From positions 142,258 to 206,257 of IMG/VR virus record IMGVR_UViG_3300045961_000282: 64,000 bases of DNA; one strand, written 5' to 3'. Shown one piece after another: positions 38,276 through 45,677 of this stretch. Each line of letters opens with the position of its first letter. Position 1 is the first letter of the stretch. The translations under genes were made by a program, and so were the position numbers. The notes under the pieces are model-generated. The model had not been told where the DNA came from. It worked only from the letters and a program-made list of their open reading frames with translations, and did not search any database. This DNA comes from a virus.

Positions 38276-38884
38276 GTGGGTCAGTATTGGACCCCTGTGC
38301 TGAGTTCCGCCGCGTCCGCCGCCGACTTCACCGAGCGCATCGACGGCTGGGCCTACTCCCACGACTGGAAGAACGGCCTCAAACTCATGGAGCACTCATG
38401 GGTCGGCAACAAGTTCGTGGACGCCATCGTGCGCGATCTGGTGTCCCGCCCGCGGCGCCTCGTGTGGGCGGGCGACTACGCAGACCCTGAGCCGGGCGTG
38501 CTCGTCAACGGAGATCTCGCGACCCTGTACCACTACGTCTACGAGACGGTGCACCTCGCGCCGTACCAGATCAAGCCCGCCGACCACGACAGGGTCTACC
38601 CGGCGCGCTATCTGGTCAATCACGACCTGAAGGTGTTCGTGGACATGAAGAACCTGCCCGAGGACCGCGAGGGCTGGCAGATCCACCCGCTGCCGCTGCT
38701 GACCGCCGAAGGCAACGGGCGCGGCGGCGGCGACTTCGGCGGTCATGGCGGGCGGCACTCCAAGGATGCGGTCGGCTCATGGGCGCGCCACGAGATCAGC
38801 GTGCTCCCTGCGTCATCGTGGAAGCGCTTCGAGAGCCTGAAGCGCATGGGGTACGCCGAGGTCGTCCCCGAGTTCATGGAGTAA
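38276..38884 (+). CDS. Hypothetical protein, 202 aa
   Basis: GTG start after AAGGAGGGCTGAGCA. MGQYWTPVLSSAASAADFTE, WAYSHDWKNGLKLMEHSWVG, RRLVWAGDYADPEPGVLVNG and VGSWARHEISVLPASSWKRF. Trp/His/Tyr-rich; the opening GQYWTP is known to me from widespread bacterial and phage proteins of unknown function. A Gly-rich linker precedes the C-terminus. Confidence 0.85.
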   Translation: MGQYWTPVLSSAASAADFTERIDGWAYSHDWKNGLKLMEHSWVGNKFVDAIVRDLVSRPRRLVWAGDYADPEPGVLVNGDLATLYHYVYETVHLAPYQIKPADHDRVYPARYLVNHDLKVFVDMKNLPEDREGWQIHPLPLLTAEGNGRGGGDFGGHGGRHSKDAVGSWARHEISVLPASSWKRFESLKRMGYAEVVPEFME

Positions 38885-38894
38885 TCCCCCGAAC

Positions 38895-38931
38895 AAGAAC
38901 CCCCGGCGTGCCCCTCGCGTCGGGGGTTCTT
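38895..38931 (+). terminator. Terminator
   Basis: AAGAACCCCCG...CGGGGGTTCTT stem followed by TCG. Confidence 0.85.
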
Positions 38932-39012
38932 CGTGTGTACGCGCGCGCGACCGGCGGCTCGAGGTGAGGCTATGACTTTCTCGAGCCTCCTCCGGTGGGC
39001 CGTATGGTTCGC
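38930..39012 (+). repeat. Composite intergenic element 7
   Basis: GTGTACGC lead-in, dispersed 12-mer (38943-38954), GGCTCGAGG, second CTCGAG, CCTCCTCCGG, CCGTATGGTTCG. Resembles element 6 over most of its length. Confidence 0.8.
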
Positions 39013-39026
39013 CCCGTTCCCTCGAT

Positions 39027-39056
39027 TTGTTACGTTCCGAATCCACGTGCTATGCT
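39027..39056 (+). promoter_or_regulatory. Promoter
   Basis: TTGTTA, 18-bp spacer, TATGCT, then CAACACCGCACCACCACCAC leader. Confidence 0.75.
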
Positions 39057-39100
39057 TGGGGCAACACCGCACCACCACCACTACGACGAAAGGACTTCTC

Positions 39101-39409
39101 ATGGCACTCACCACCCTGCACACCGAGTACGGTCGGATGGACCAGTCGCTCGTGATGACCACCGTGGCCCGCCGCTCGGACGACAAGCGCTTCCGCGTGC
39201 GGATCAGGCGCAACGCCTACGACCACCAGAGCCACGCCATCGCTGAGGTCTGGACGGCCAACGGCTGGACCGAGGTCACCCGGCGGCTGGACTTCGCCTC
39301 CCTGAAGGTGGCGGAGTTCTCCTACGTCCACAAGGGCGAGACGTGGCACTACGCCGCAGACACCGACGCCCGCGCCCTCATGAAACTCGCGATGGAGTTG
39401 GTCCCGTGA
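39101..39409 (+). CDS. Hypothetical protein, 102 aa
   Basis: MALTTLHTEYGRMDQSLVMT, then KRFRVRIRRNAYDHQSHAIA and EFSYVHKGETWHYAADTDAR. Basic, beta-rich. GAAAGGACTTCTC before ATG. Coupled to the next gene. Confidence 0.85.
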   Translation: MALTTLHTEYGRMDQSLVMTTVARRSDDKRFRVRIRRNAYDHQSHAIAEVWTANGWTEVTRRLDFASLKVAEFSYVHKGETWHYAADTDARALMKLAMELVP

Positions 39410-39633
39410 CGCCCGATGAACTGTTGCAGCGGATCAACTACCCCCTGCTGCGCCAGCAGCGGGCCACCCTGAGCCAGATCATCGACGTCCTCGACGAGGC
39501 CGACCAGAACCCCGCAGCGATGGAGGCGGCGGTCAACCTGACCGGCCTGCGCTCCCTGATCTACGCGATCATGGACGTGGCCGACGACGCGGGCTACATG
39601 CCCGAGGACGACGATTTGGCGGACTCCGCATAG
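39406..39633 (+). CDS. Small acidic protein, 75 aa
   Basis: GTG start overlapping the upstream TGA. MTPDELLQRINYPLLRQQRA, LSQIIDVLDEADQNPAAMEA and VADDAGYMPEDDDLADSA. Helical and acidic. Confidence 0.8.
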   Translation: MTPDELLQRINYPLLRQQRATLSQIIDVLDEADQNPAAMEAAVNLTGLRSLIYAIMDVADDAGYMPEDDDLADSA

Positions 39634-39645
39634 CCGTGCTATGCT
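39616..39645 (+). promoter_or_regulatory. Promoter
   Basis: TTGGCG, 18-bp spacer, TATGCT; the -35 lies in the last codons of the upstream gene. Confidence 0.75.
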
Positions 39646-39682
39646 TCTGCTACCACCACAACAACGACGAAAGGAAGCGACT

Positions 39683-40126
39683 ATGACCTTCACGATCAAG
39701 AATGTCCGCGACACGGCGGGCGGGGCGTACTCGTTCTCGCTCTACGAGGACGGCGAGCGCGTCGCCGTCATCACCAACGACGGGCGCGGCGGGCCTGACA
39801 ACATCGAGCCCGTCCTGACCGAGGGCAAGGTCTGGCGCGATGAGGTCGCCCGCTTGGAGGCCACGCTGACCGCGTGGGCCGAGGCCGTCGTGCCCGAGTG
39901 GTACCTGACCGACCACGGCAACTACCCGCGCCTGACCCCCAGTTGGGAGTTGGCTCTGGGCTACCTGAGCGAGTCGGCGGAGTACGACCGCATGGCCCGC
40001 ACCGCCGGGCCGGGGCGCTACCTGCTCCGCCTGCCCGACGGGCGCATGGGCTACGGCCTGCCCAACCACCCCAGCAACCGCGCTGCGCTGCGCTGGGAGG
40101 CAGGGGATTGGATTCCCGCCGCCTGA
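39683..40126 (+). CDS. Hypothetical protein, 147 aa
   Basis: MTFTIKNVRDTAGGAYSFSL, then WAEAVVPEWYLTDHGNYPRL, YDRMARTAGPGRYLLRLPDG and RMGYGLPNHPSNRAALRWEA. Mixed alpha/beta. GAAAGGAAGCGACT before ATG. Confidence 0.85.
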   Translation: MTFTIKNVRDTAGGAYSFSLYEDGERVAVITNDGRGGPDNIEPVLTEGKVWRDEVARLEATLTAWAEAVVPEWYLTDHGNYPRLTPSWELALGYLSESAEYDRMARTAGPGRYLLRLPDGRMGYGLPNHPSNRAALRWEAGDWIPAA

Positions 40127-40136
40127 CCATCGTGAC

Positions 40137-40181
40137 CCCCGTCGGGTTGATTTGACAGATTGATCCGACGGGGATTGTGAT
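40137..40181 (+). promoter_or_regulatory. Hairpin-embedded promoter
   Basis: CCCCGTCGG / CCGACGGGG arms, TTGACA (40152-40157) between them, 18-bp spacer, TGTGAT. Confidence 0.75.
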
Positions 40182-40218
40182 TCCATCACCACCACAACAA
40201 CGACAGAAAGGAACCGAC

Positions 40219-40683
40219 ATGCTGAACCCCATCGTGCTCGACGAGGCCGCGCTGCGTGCCCGCTTCGAGCAGACCGACGACTACGACGGCTTCTCGGAGT
40301 TCGACCCGATCAACTCGGGGGAGTTCGACTCCATGCTGGTCGCCATCATGACCGCGGTCAACGAGGCGCTGCCGGTGACCAACGCCGACCGGGCAGGCAC
40401 CCGCCAGCACCCGTGGAGCAACTCGCTCGACCCGGTGCTGCCCACCGAGAGCATCGACGTGTGCCTGATCGCTGACCTCGACGGCACGGTCGCTGGGTAC
40501 ATGTGGACCTACGACCTGTACGGCGCGCGACGCCTGTCGCTGGCCACCGGCTTCACGGAGTGGAAGAACATGCAACCCGAGGGCGAGGGCATCGACGCCT
40601 GCGTCGAGATCGCGAAGATCGTGATCGGCCACGTCAACCGCGCCATCGCCGACTTCACCGAGTTCGTCGGGGGTGCCAAGTGA
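40219..40683 (+). CDS. Hypothetical protein, 154 aa
   Basis: MLNPIVLDEAALRARFEQTD, then PWSNSLDPVLPTESIDVCLI, LYGARRLSLATGFTEWKNMQ and IAKIVIGHVNRAIADFTEFV. GAAAGGAACCGAC before ATG. Coupled to the next gene. Confidence 0.85.
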   Translation: MLNPIVLDEAALRARFEQTDDYDGFSEFDPINSGEFDSMLVAIMTAVNEALPVTNADRAGTRQHPWSNSLDPVLPTESIDVCLIADLDGTVAGYMWTYDLYGARRLSLATGFTEWKNMQPEGEGIDACVEIAKIVIGHVNRAIADFTEFVGGAK

Positions 40684-41240
40684 CCGAGATCATCGAGCGC
40701 GTGCTCGTGTCCGAGGGCTCGACGCTGACCGTGTGCGACCCCTGCTACCTGATCGACAGGTCCGATCCGAACGACCGGCTGGTCTACGGCCACACCGAGG
40801 CCCTGCCCGACCACGGACCGTTCGCCCTGTCGGCGATCACCGAGGCGCCGCTGCACCCCGGAACGTGGGAGGTCTACGCCCACGAGGCCGTGGAGGGTGG
40901 ATGGGGACCGCGCATCTGGCACGCCGGGCTGCGTATGGTTCGCCCCCCGGCGGCGGACGACGCGACGACCACCGAGCAGGGCGTCGATGCGGGGATGGTT
41001 GGCTTCTTCGTCAACCGCCCCCGCATGACGTACAACGACACGTGGACCACCGACGACGGGGCGACCACGCTGGAACTGACCCGTCTGTTCCAGAAGGGTC
41101 ACACCTTCGCGTGGATCACCGACTCGGGCTACGGCGACGGCGCCTACCCGGTCACGGCCATCTGGTCGCAGGGCCGGATCATTCAGGTCGAAGCCACCTA
41201 CATCGGCTTCGACGGGGATGACGATAACGACGGGATTTGA
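40680..41240 (+). CDS. Hypothetical protein, 186 aa
   Basis: GTG start in the upstream stop. LTVCDPCYLIDRSDPNDRLV, then GLRMVRPPAADDATTTEQGV, DAGMVGFFVNRPRMTYNDTW and TDSGYGDGAYPVTAIWSQGR. The CDPCYL start, VDAGM and DSGYGDG...YPV elements recall DUF4241-type proteins, a weak match from memory. CGTATGGTTCG occurs in the coding sequence as RMVR. Confidence 0.8.
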   Translation: MTEIIERVLVSEGSTLTVCDPCYLIDRSDPNDRLVYGHTEALPDHGPFALSAITEAPLHPGTWEVYAHEAVEGGWGPRIWHAGLRMVRPPAADDATTTEQGVDAGMVGFFVNRPRMTYNDTWTTDDGATTLELTRLFQKGHTFAWITDSGYGDGAYPVTAIWSQGRIIQVEATYIGFDGDDDNDGI

Positions 41241-41266
41241 CCTAGATCCGACGGGGATGCTAGGCT
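41237..41266 (+). promoter_or_regulatory. Promoter
   Basis: TTGACC, 18-bp spacer, TAGGCT; GACGGGGATG occurs on both sides as a direct repeat. Confidence 0.75.
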
Positions 41267-41300
41267 TCTACCAACACCACCACAACAGGAAGGAACAGCC

Positions 41301-41570
41301 ATGCAGAAGATCATCTACGGGACCGACACGGGTTCCATCGAGGCATACGACCAATGCGTCGTGCTGCTCGTCTCCGACGACGCCGCGATGGACGACCTCA
41401 TGGAGGGGGCCGATCCCGACATGCTGGAGGGCGTCACCGAGCAGAGCCTCGTGACGTGGGAGGACGTGCGCGACGCGCTCGTCCTCGCCATGCGGGCCGA
41501 GGGCATCGACCCCGTGACGCAGGCCAAGGTCGTGCTCACAGTTCTCGACGCAATCGACAACAACGACTGA
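41301..41570 (+). CDS. Small acidic protein, 89 aa
   Basis: MQKIIYGTDTGSIEAYDQCV, then MEGADPDMLEGVTEQSLVTW and KVVLTVLDAIDNND. AGGAAGGAACAGCC before ATG. First of a run of five tightly spaced small genes. Confidence 0.85.
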   Translation: MQKIIYGTDTGSIEAYDQCVVLLVSDDAAMDDLMEGADPDMLEGVTEQSLVTWEDVRDALVLAMRAEGIDPVTQAKVVLTVLDAIDNND

Positions 41571-41579
41571 GGGGGAACC

Positions 41580-41735
41580 ATGGCGACATACCTTCGTGAG
41601 GACGACGGCTCGCTGAGCCTGCTGTCGAGGACCTTCCCCATGGGCAAGTCCGAGTTCGTCTGCTGCGTCCGCGAGGACGGCACGGTCATCATCGCCGCGC
41701 CCGAGGATGTGTTGGAGAAGGAGGACGTGGCATGA
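41580..41735 (+). CDS. Small protein, 51 aa
   Basis: MATYLREDDGSLSLLSRTFP, MGKSEFVCCVREDGTVIIAA. GAGGGGGAACC before ATG. Beta-rich with a CC pair. Overlaps the next gene by 4 nt. Confidence 0.75.
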   Translation: MATYLREDDGSLSLLSRTFPMGKSEFVCCVREDGTVIIAAPEDVLEKEDVA

Positions 41736-41884
41736 GCGACAAGATCAAGGTCGAGTACGCGGATGGCACCACGGGCGAGTTGTCCGTGCCGTCCGGTCCG
41801 CCGGACCGCAGCGCGTTCGATGCGGTCATGAGCATGTTCGGCGCGCTCGGCGCGTTCGATGTCATCCGCGAGGAGGAGGAGTGA
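41732..41884 (+). CDS. Small acidic protein, 50 aa
   Basis: MSDKIKVEYADGTTGELSVP then SAFDAVMSMFGALGAFDVIR and a Glu run. AAGGAGGACGTGGC before ATG. Coupled on both sides. Confidence 0.75.
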   Translation: MSDKIKVEYADGTTGELSVPSGPPDRSAFDAVMSMFGALGAFDVIREEEE

Positions 41885-42069
41885 GCGAGTACCGAACCCT
41901 TGGGTTCTACCTGCGGCTCGACTTCGCGCCCGACGGCGTGCTGGCGCGGCTGTTCGACATTGACGACGTGAGCGAGTCCGACCCGCTGGCCGAGGCCACC
42001 GGACCCACCGCTGACGCGGCGGTCGCCGAACTGGTCAGCACCATCACCTTCGACACCACCGACTTGTAG
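41881..42069 (+). CDS. Small acidic protein, 62 aa
   Basis: GTG start after GAGGAGGAGGA. MSEYRTLGFYLRLDFAPDGV then TADAAVAELVSTITFDTTDL. Function unknown. Confidence 0.75.
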   Translation: MSEYRTLGFYLRLDFAPDGVLARLFDIDDVSESDPLAEATGPTADAAVAELVSTITFDTTDL

Positions 42070-42080
42070 AGAGGAACGAC

Positions 42081-42344
42081 ATGACCACCAACGACGACAA
42101 GGGGCCGATCAACCTCGTGTGTCCCCGCTGCTCGAGGTTTGTCCCCAACAACGAGACGCCCGGCGCCTACCCCGGCGCGATGACCCGGTGGGGTGGCCGT
42201 CAGATCGAGATCTGCTCGCAGTGCGGGCAGGACGAGGCGATGGCCCAGTTCACCGTCATCGGCACGAACACCGACCCCATGCTGGTCGTCCACCCGACCA
42301 AGGGCGTGCGCCCGTGGGACAACCCGCCCAAGGGGCTGACGTGA
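42081..42344 (+). CDS. Zinc-ribbon protein, 87 aa
   Basis: MTTNDDKGPINLVCPRCSRF, then RQIEICSQCGQDEAMAQFTV. CPRC and CSQC form a clear zinc ribbon, followed by KGVRPWDNPPKGLT. Resembles small actinophage zinc-binding proteins. GAGAGGAACGAC before ATG. Confidence 0.85.
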   Translation: MTTNDDKGPINLVCPRCSRFVPNNETPGAYPGAMTRWGGRQIEICSQCGQDEAMAQFTVIGTNTDPMLVVHPTKGVRPWDNPPKGLT

Positions 42345-42577
42345 TGCCGTGGACCGTCATCTCCTATGACGACGACACCGGGCAGGTGATGGGCGACTGG
42401 GTGATGGCGCAGGACCAGTGGGAGGCGTTCGCCGTCGCGCGAGGCATGCGCAGCGACGTTCTCACCTTCATCACCTTCGTCGCTGCCGTGCCGGGCCACG
42501 TCACGGTCGACCCGCCCACGGAGACGGGCGTCGTCTGCGCCGCCGTGGACTACCCGGATTGGACAGTACCCGCCTAG
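42344..42577 (+). CDS. Small protein, 77 aa
   Basis: MPWTVISYDDDTGQVMGDWV, then MRSDVLTFITFVAAVPGHVT. ATG overlaps the upstream TGA by one base. Function unknown. Confidence 0.8.
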   Translation: MPWTVISYDDDTGQVMGDWVMAQDQWEAFAVARGMRSDVLTFITFVAAVPGHVTVDPPTETGVVCAAVDYPDWTVPA

Positions 42578-42587
42578 GTGTTATACA
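42559..42587 (+). promoter_or_regulatory. Promoter
   Basis: TTGGAC, 17-bp spacer, TATACA; the -35 lies in the last codons of the upstream gene. Confidence 0.65.
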
Positions 42588-42627
42588 CTTGGGCTACCAA
42601 CATCACCACTACGAAAGGAGAACGACG

Positions 42628-43020
42628 ATGCAAGCACGACTCATCGACCACGACGTTCGCGCCCTCGCCGAGTTCGAGGGGGTGCGCGTCGAGACGGTGC
42701 GTACCTCGCGCGGCTACGACAACGGGTTCGAGGTTGATCGCGTCGAGGTGCACGCCTTCTGGTGCGCAGCCAACCCGCAGTGGGACGAGCCCGAGGGCTG
42801 GTCCGTTCGGGTCAACGTCAAGGGCTGGCCCCTGACGGCCAAGGGAACCCGCGACAAGCGGGTCAGCGATCGCACGCTCGTCCACGACGTGCCCTCGTGG
42901 CCCGAGGTCGTCCACGAGGCCGCCCGCGCTGCCTACGATCTGGCGCTGAGCCGGGGCATCGCGTGGCGGGAGGTCCTCGGCGACGACGGCCAGCCCGGCA
43001 CCACCCTGACCCTGCTCTGA
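42628..43020 (+). CDS. Hypothetical protein, 130 aa
   Basis: MQARLIDHDVRALAEFEGVR, then VDRVEVHAFWCAANPQWDEP, VRVNVKGWPLTAKGTRDKRV and HDVPSWPEVVHEAARAAYDL. GAAAGGAGAACGACG before ATG. Unknown family. Confidence 0.85.
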   Translation: MQARLIDHDVRALAEFEGVRVETVRTSRGYDNGFEVDRVEVHAFWCAANPQWDEPEGWSVRVNVKGWPLTAKGTRDKRVSDRTLVHDVPSWPEVVHEAARAAYDLALSRGIAWREVLGDDGQPGTTLTLL

Positions 43021-43022
43021 CA

Positions 43023-43067
43023 GCGCAGGGGGCGGATTCGACACGGGTCCGCTCCCTGTGCTAGGCT
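43023..43067 (+). promoter_or_regulatory. Hairpin-embedded promoter
   Basis: GCGCAGGGGGCGGA / TCCGCTCCCTGTGC (two G-U pairs), TCGACA in the loop, TAGGCT directly after the 3' arm. Confidence 0.75.
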
Positions 43068-43126
43068 TCTACCAACACAACCACCACCTCTGCTAGAAAA
43101 ACTGGCAGACCCAAGAAAGGAGCAAG

Positions 43127-43861
43127 ATCATCGGACTCGACATCTACCTGCACAGCCGCGGCTACGCCGCCGCCTCCCGCAAGGAGGCTGCGCTCTGGGA
43201 GGACTGGAAGGAGGGTGACCCCCATCCGGAGGTCGCCTACCCCGAGGAGCCCGCCTCCCGCGCCAGCGCGCTGCACCCGGGCAACATCTGCACGCCGACC
43301 TACCTGCGCTCGTCCTACAACGAGGGCGGGTTCAATCGGGCGGTGCCGCGGTTCCTCAAGGACAACGGCACGTCGCTGTACGGCATCTTCGAGCCGCTGA
43401 TCGGCGGCGAGGATGGCGAGTACCTGTTCGAGGTCACCGACCCCGGCAAGGTGCTCATGGTCCGCGACCGTGCCCGCGACGTGGCCAAGCGACTGCGTGC
43501 GCTGGAAGCGCCGCTGACCACGATGAAGTTCCGCAACTGGCACAACCCGTCCATGTCGGAGTTCGATGCCATCGAGTGGACCGAGAAGAACCTCGACAAG
43601 GCGAAGAAGGGGACCACCGAGTTCGACAAGATGGCCTTCACGGCCAAGGAGGGCTTCTTCGACCCCACCGGGGTCAGGGTCCACGGTGTGACGTTCGACC
43701 CGAGCGGCGAGGTCATCCTCGTGATCCGCGCGGAGACGGACGGAAAGCCGTGGTCCACGTCCTACGCCGACTCCGCAGAGATCCTCGCTGAGGAGTTCTG
43801 CCAGACCATGCTCGACCTCATCGAGTCCGAGGGCGGCGCAACGCTCGTCTGGAGCGCCTAG
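43127..43861 (+). CDS. Conserved-type phage protein starting at ATC
   Basis: About 244 residues beginning IGLDIYLHSRGYAAASRKEA. GAAAGGAG lies 4 nt before ATC-ATC; in this frame there is a TAG at 43094 and no ATG, GTG or TTG between it and the strongly coding IGLDIYLH. The first ATC is therefore the likely start, or a start codon has been lost. Later segments: HPGNICTPTYLRSSYNEGGF, KFRNWHNPSMSEFDAIEWTE and ILAEEFCQTMLDLIESEGGA. The next usable start (GTG, 43343) would remove 72 residues. Confidence 0.8.
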   Translation: MIGLDIYLHSRGYAAASRKEAALWEDWKEGDPHPEVAYPEEPASRASALHPGNICTPTYLRSSYNEGGFNRAVPRFLKDNGTSLYGIFEPLIGGEDGEYLFEVTDPGKVLMVRDRARDVAKRLRALEAPLTTMKFRNWHNPSMSEFDAIEWTEKNLDKAKKGTTEFDKMAFTAKEGFFDPTGVRVHGVTFDPSGEVILVIRAETDGKPWSTSYADSAEILAEEFCQTMLDLIESEGGATLVWSA

Positions 43862-44128
43862 GTCGTCGTGGTCCGCACGGGGCGCGCCTGACCCGGCGTC
43901 CGAGTACGGGAACTTCCATGCCTCGTCATGCCGCGCATGACGTGACGAGGTATCCCGTGCTCAACCTATCCGCCGGGCGAACGACGCCCTCGACGCCTCC
44001 CGTTGGACATGCGGGGCACGGCGGGGAAAGGGTGCATCCGGCCCCCGTGCGGACCACGACTTTTCTTGCACAGGATTCCTGTGCTAGGATTTGAATACAA
44101 CCACCACAACGACACGAAAGGAATCACA
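43862..44128 (+). other. Intergenic stretch with hairpins
   Basis: CCTCGTCA/TGACGAGG hairpin at about 43920-43951, then GCACAGG-ATT-CCTGTGC ending at the TAGGAT -10 box near 44093. No gene is seen. The leader is AACCACCACAACGACACGAA with AGGAATC. Confidence 0.5.
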
Positions 44129-44335
44129 ATGACCACCATGAATGTGACCCGCGAGCCCCTGCTCACGAAGGCGGACCGCTGCGAGGCCTGTGCTGCCGCT
44201 GCGATGGTGCGCGTGCGCACCGAGAACCTCGGCGTCTGGCTGTTCTGCGGCTCGCACTGGGACCGCAGCAAGGACGCCCTGCCCGGCGTGGTGCACGTCC
44301 ACGACGAGCGCAACCCCTTGGGGGTGCGGTCATGA
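44129..44335 (+). CDS. DUF7455-like zinc protein, 68 aa
   Basis: MTTMNVTREPLLTKADRCEA, CAAAAMVRVRTENLGVWLFC, GSHWDRSKDAL. The ADRCxxCxAxAxVRV...LxFCxxH pattern matches DUF7455, an actinobacterial zinc-binding family. GAAAGGAATCACA before ATG. Confidence 0.88.
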   Translation: MTTMNVTREPLLTKADRCEACAAAAMVRVRTENLGVWLFCGSHWDRSKDALPGVVHVHDERNPLGVRS

Positions 44336-44685
44336 TCCCGTTCTCGGTCGCCCGCGGGGCGGCCCAGTTCGTCATCGACCTCGTTGTCGTGGCCAACGAA
44401 CTGCGCAAGCAGGACAACGAGCCTGAGCACGTCCACAAGTCCCTGACCCGCCACGAGGCCGGGCGCATCGGGCTGGAGATGGTCATGGTCATGCGGCAGT
44501 CCCGCGAGAACCCGGGCACCTTCCAGCCCATGATGCAGGCCATCATGGACGACCTCGACTGCACCGAGCAGATCGTGGACGTGGCCATGTCGCTGGCGGG
44601 CATGGTCGCGGTTCTGGCCAAGGATGAGGACATGACCCGGTTCGGCGAGTTCATCCTTCGCCACGAAGTGCAGGAGATGCCATGA
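44332..44685 (+). CDS. Hypothetical helical protein, 117 aa
   Basis: MIPFSVARGAAQFVIDLVVV, then ELRKQDNEPEHVHKSLTRHE and LDCTEQIVDVAMSLAGMVAV. ATG overlaps the upstream stop (ATGA). Helical throughout. Confidence 0.85.
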   Translation: MIPFSVARGAAQFVIDLVVVANELRKQDNEPEHVHKSLTRHEAGRIGLEMVMVMRQSRENPGTFQPMMQAIMDDLDCTEQIVDVAMSLAGMVAVLAKDEDMTRFGEFILRHEVQEMP

Positions 44686-45152
44686 GCGAGCGGCCCACGG
44701 CGGTGCAGATGCTGGAGCCCGCGCGCATCACGCGCGAGCGGGTGGAGCACTTCGTGCCCCAGATCCTGTACGTCCCGCGCAACGGCAGGCCACAGTTCGT
44801 CGCCGCCGATGGTGAGGGCTCTGCGCCCGAGGCTGTCGGCGCGGTGCTGGCCCAAGTGCGTGCGGCGCACGGCCCCGCCGAGTGGATCGCGGTGACTGTC
44901 GATGCCTACGCCAAGAACTTCGCTGAGGACCCCGGCTTCATCGCGCGCGGCGAACTCAGCGAGGCGTTCGCCGAAGGTGACCCCGCGGTGGTCGAGCAGA
45001 TGATCGTCATTCTGGTCGACCGCTATAAGGGGGTCGAGGTCGCCTCGCAGAACTACCGCTACCTGCCCTCCGAGGGCTGGGAGTGGAGTGAGCCGGACAC
45101 GCGGGGCGAGTTCGATGGCGACCTCATGAAGACCATCAAGTTCTACATGTAG
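44682..45152 (+). CDS. Hypothetical protein, 156 aa
   Basis: MSERPTAVQMLEPARITRER, then VEHFVPQILYVPRNGRPQFV, WIAVTVDAYAKNFAEDPGFI and YRYLPSEGWEWSEPDTRGEF. ATG overlaps the upstream TGA. Alpha/beta. Confidence 0.85.
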   Translation: MSERPTAVQMLEPARITRERVEHFVPQILYVPRNGRPQFVAADGEGSAPEAVGAVLAQVRAAHGPAEWIAVTVDAYAKNFAEDPGFIARGELSEAFAEGDPAVVEQMIVILVDRYKGVEVASQNYRYLPSEGWEWSEPDTRGEFDGDLMKTIKFYM

Positions 45153-45203
45153 ATATCCCGAAACGTCCGCGCCTCGCGCGGAGCGCGCTTGTGGTGGGCG
45201 CGC

Positions 45204-45256
45204 GAAGGCCCCGAGCCGGGTTGAGTTTTCCTTTCCTCCCCGGCCTCGGGGCCTTC
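45204..45256. terminator. Large bidirectional terminator
   Basis: GAAGGCCCCGAGCCGGG / CCCGGCCTCGGGGCCTTC with one bulge, between the 156-aa gene and the leftward tRNA. Confidence 0.8.
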
Positions 45257-45289
45257 CCATGTCTCACGCGCCTACGCGCGCGCGACCGG
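45257..45289 (+). repeat. Composite intergenic element 8 (partial)
   Basis: TCTCACGCGCCTAC lead-in and dispersed 12-mer (45278-45289), directly abutting the 3' end of the tRNA-Cys. Confidence 0.6.
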
Positions 45290-45295
45290 TGTAGA

Positions 45296-45366
45296 GGCGG
45301 AAAAGAGAGTCGAACTCTTGTATGCAGATTTGCAGTCTGCCGCCTGTGCCGCTCGGCCATTCCGCC
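45296..45366 (-). tRNA. tRNA-Cys (GCA)
   Basis: On the minus strand: acceptor GGCGGAA/TTCCGCC, anticodon stem GCAGA/TCTGC with loop CTGCAAA giving anticodon GCA, T arm AAGAG-TTCGACT-CTCTT. No encoded CCA. Opposite in direction to its neighbours. A TATCAT box lies upstream. Confidence 0.92.
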
Positions 45367-45494
45367 GCTGATCATGATAATGCTGCGCTACCACCACGCC
45401 CAAGCCGGTGAACGGTGATTCGTATCACGGAAGGAAAGCCTCGCCTGCGCGCGCGACCGGCCCCGGCGCGCGCGCTATCTCCCGAACCTTTGGC

Positions 45495-45515
45495 GAACCA
45501 TACGAGATATGGTTT
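45495..45515. repeat. Inverted repeat of the GAACCATA motif
   Basis: GAACCATA, 5 bp, TATGGTTT. The same geometry is at 63279-63299. Confidence 0.7.
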
Positions 45516-45603
45516 ATGACCCTGACACCGGCGAGGCCCCCCCTGCTTCGCCGGACAGACCCCCACCTCGTCAGCGGAGAGACCCCCCTTCGTAACCATA
45601 GAT

Positions 45604-45633
45604 TTGACATGTGTCAGGGCTTGGGCTTACTCT
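45604..45633 (+). promoter_or_regulatory. Promoter
   Basis: TTGACA, 18-bp spacer, TACTCT; TGACATGTGTCA is a palindrome over the -35 box. Confidence 0.75.
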
Positions 45634-45677
45634 TGTGTCAACAACGCAACACCACCACCAACCGAAAGGGGAACGAC

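Larger units (their letters stand above)
45367..45677. other. Intergenic stretch with 12-mer and 21-bp palindrome
   Basis: Holds the tRNA promoter (leftward), a second dispersed 12-mer (45449-45460), a GC alternating run, the inverted repeat AACCATA-N5-TATGGTT (45496-45514), several GC-rich hairpins and the promoter of the next gene. No gene is seen. Confidence 0.6.

Noticed and set aside
22214-45515. CRISPR array
   Set aside because: The repeats are dispersed over tens of kb, occur inside genes and have no regular spacers; no cas genes are present.
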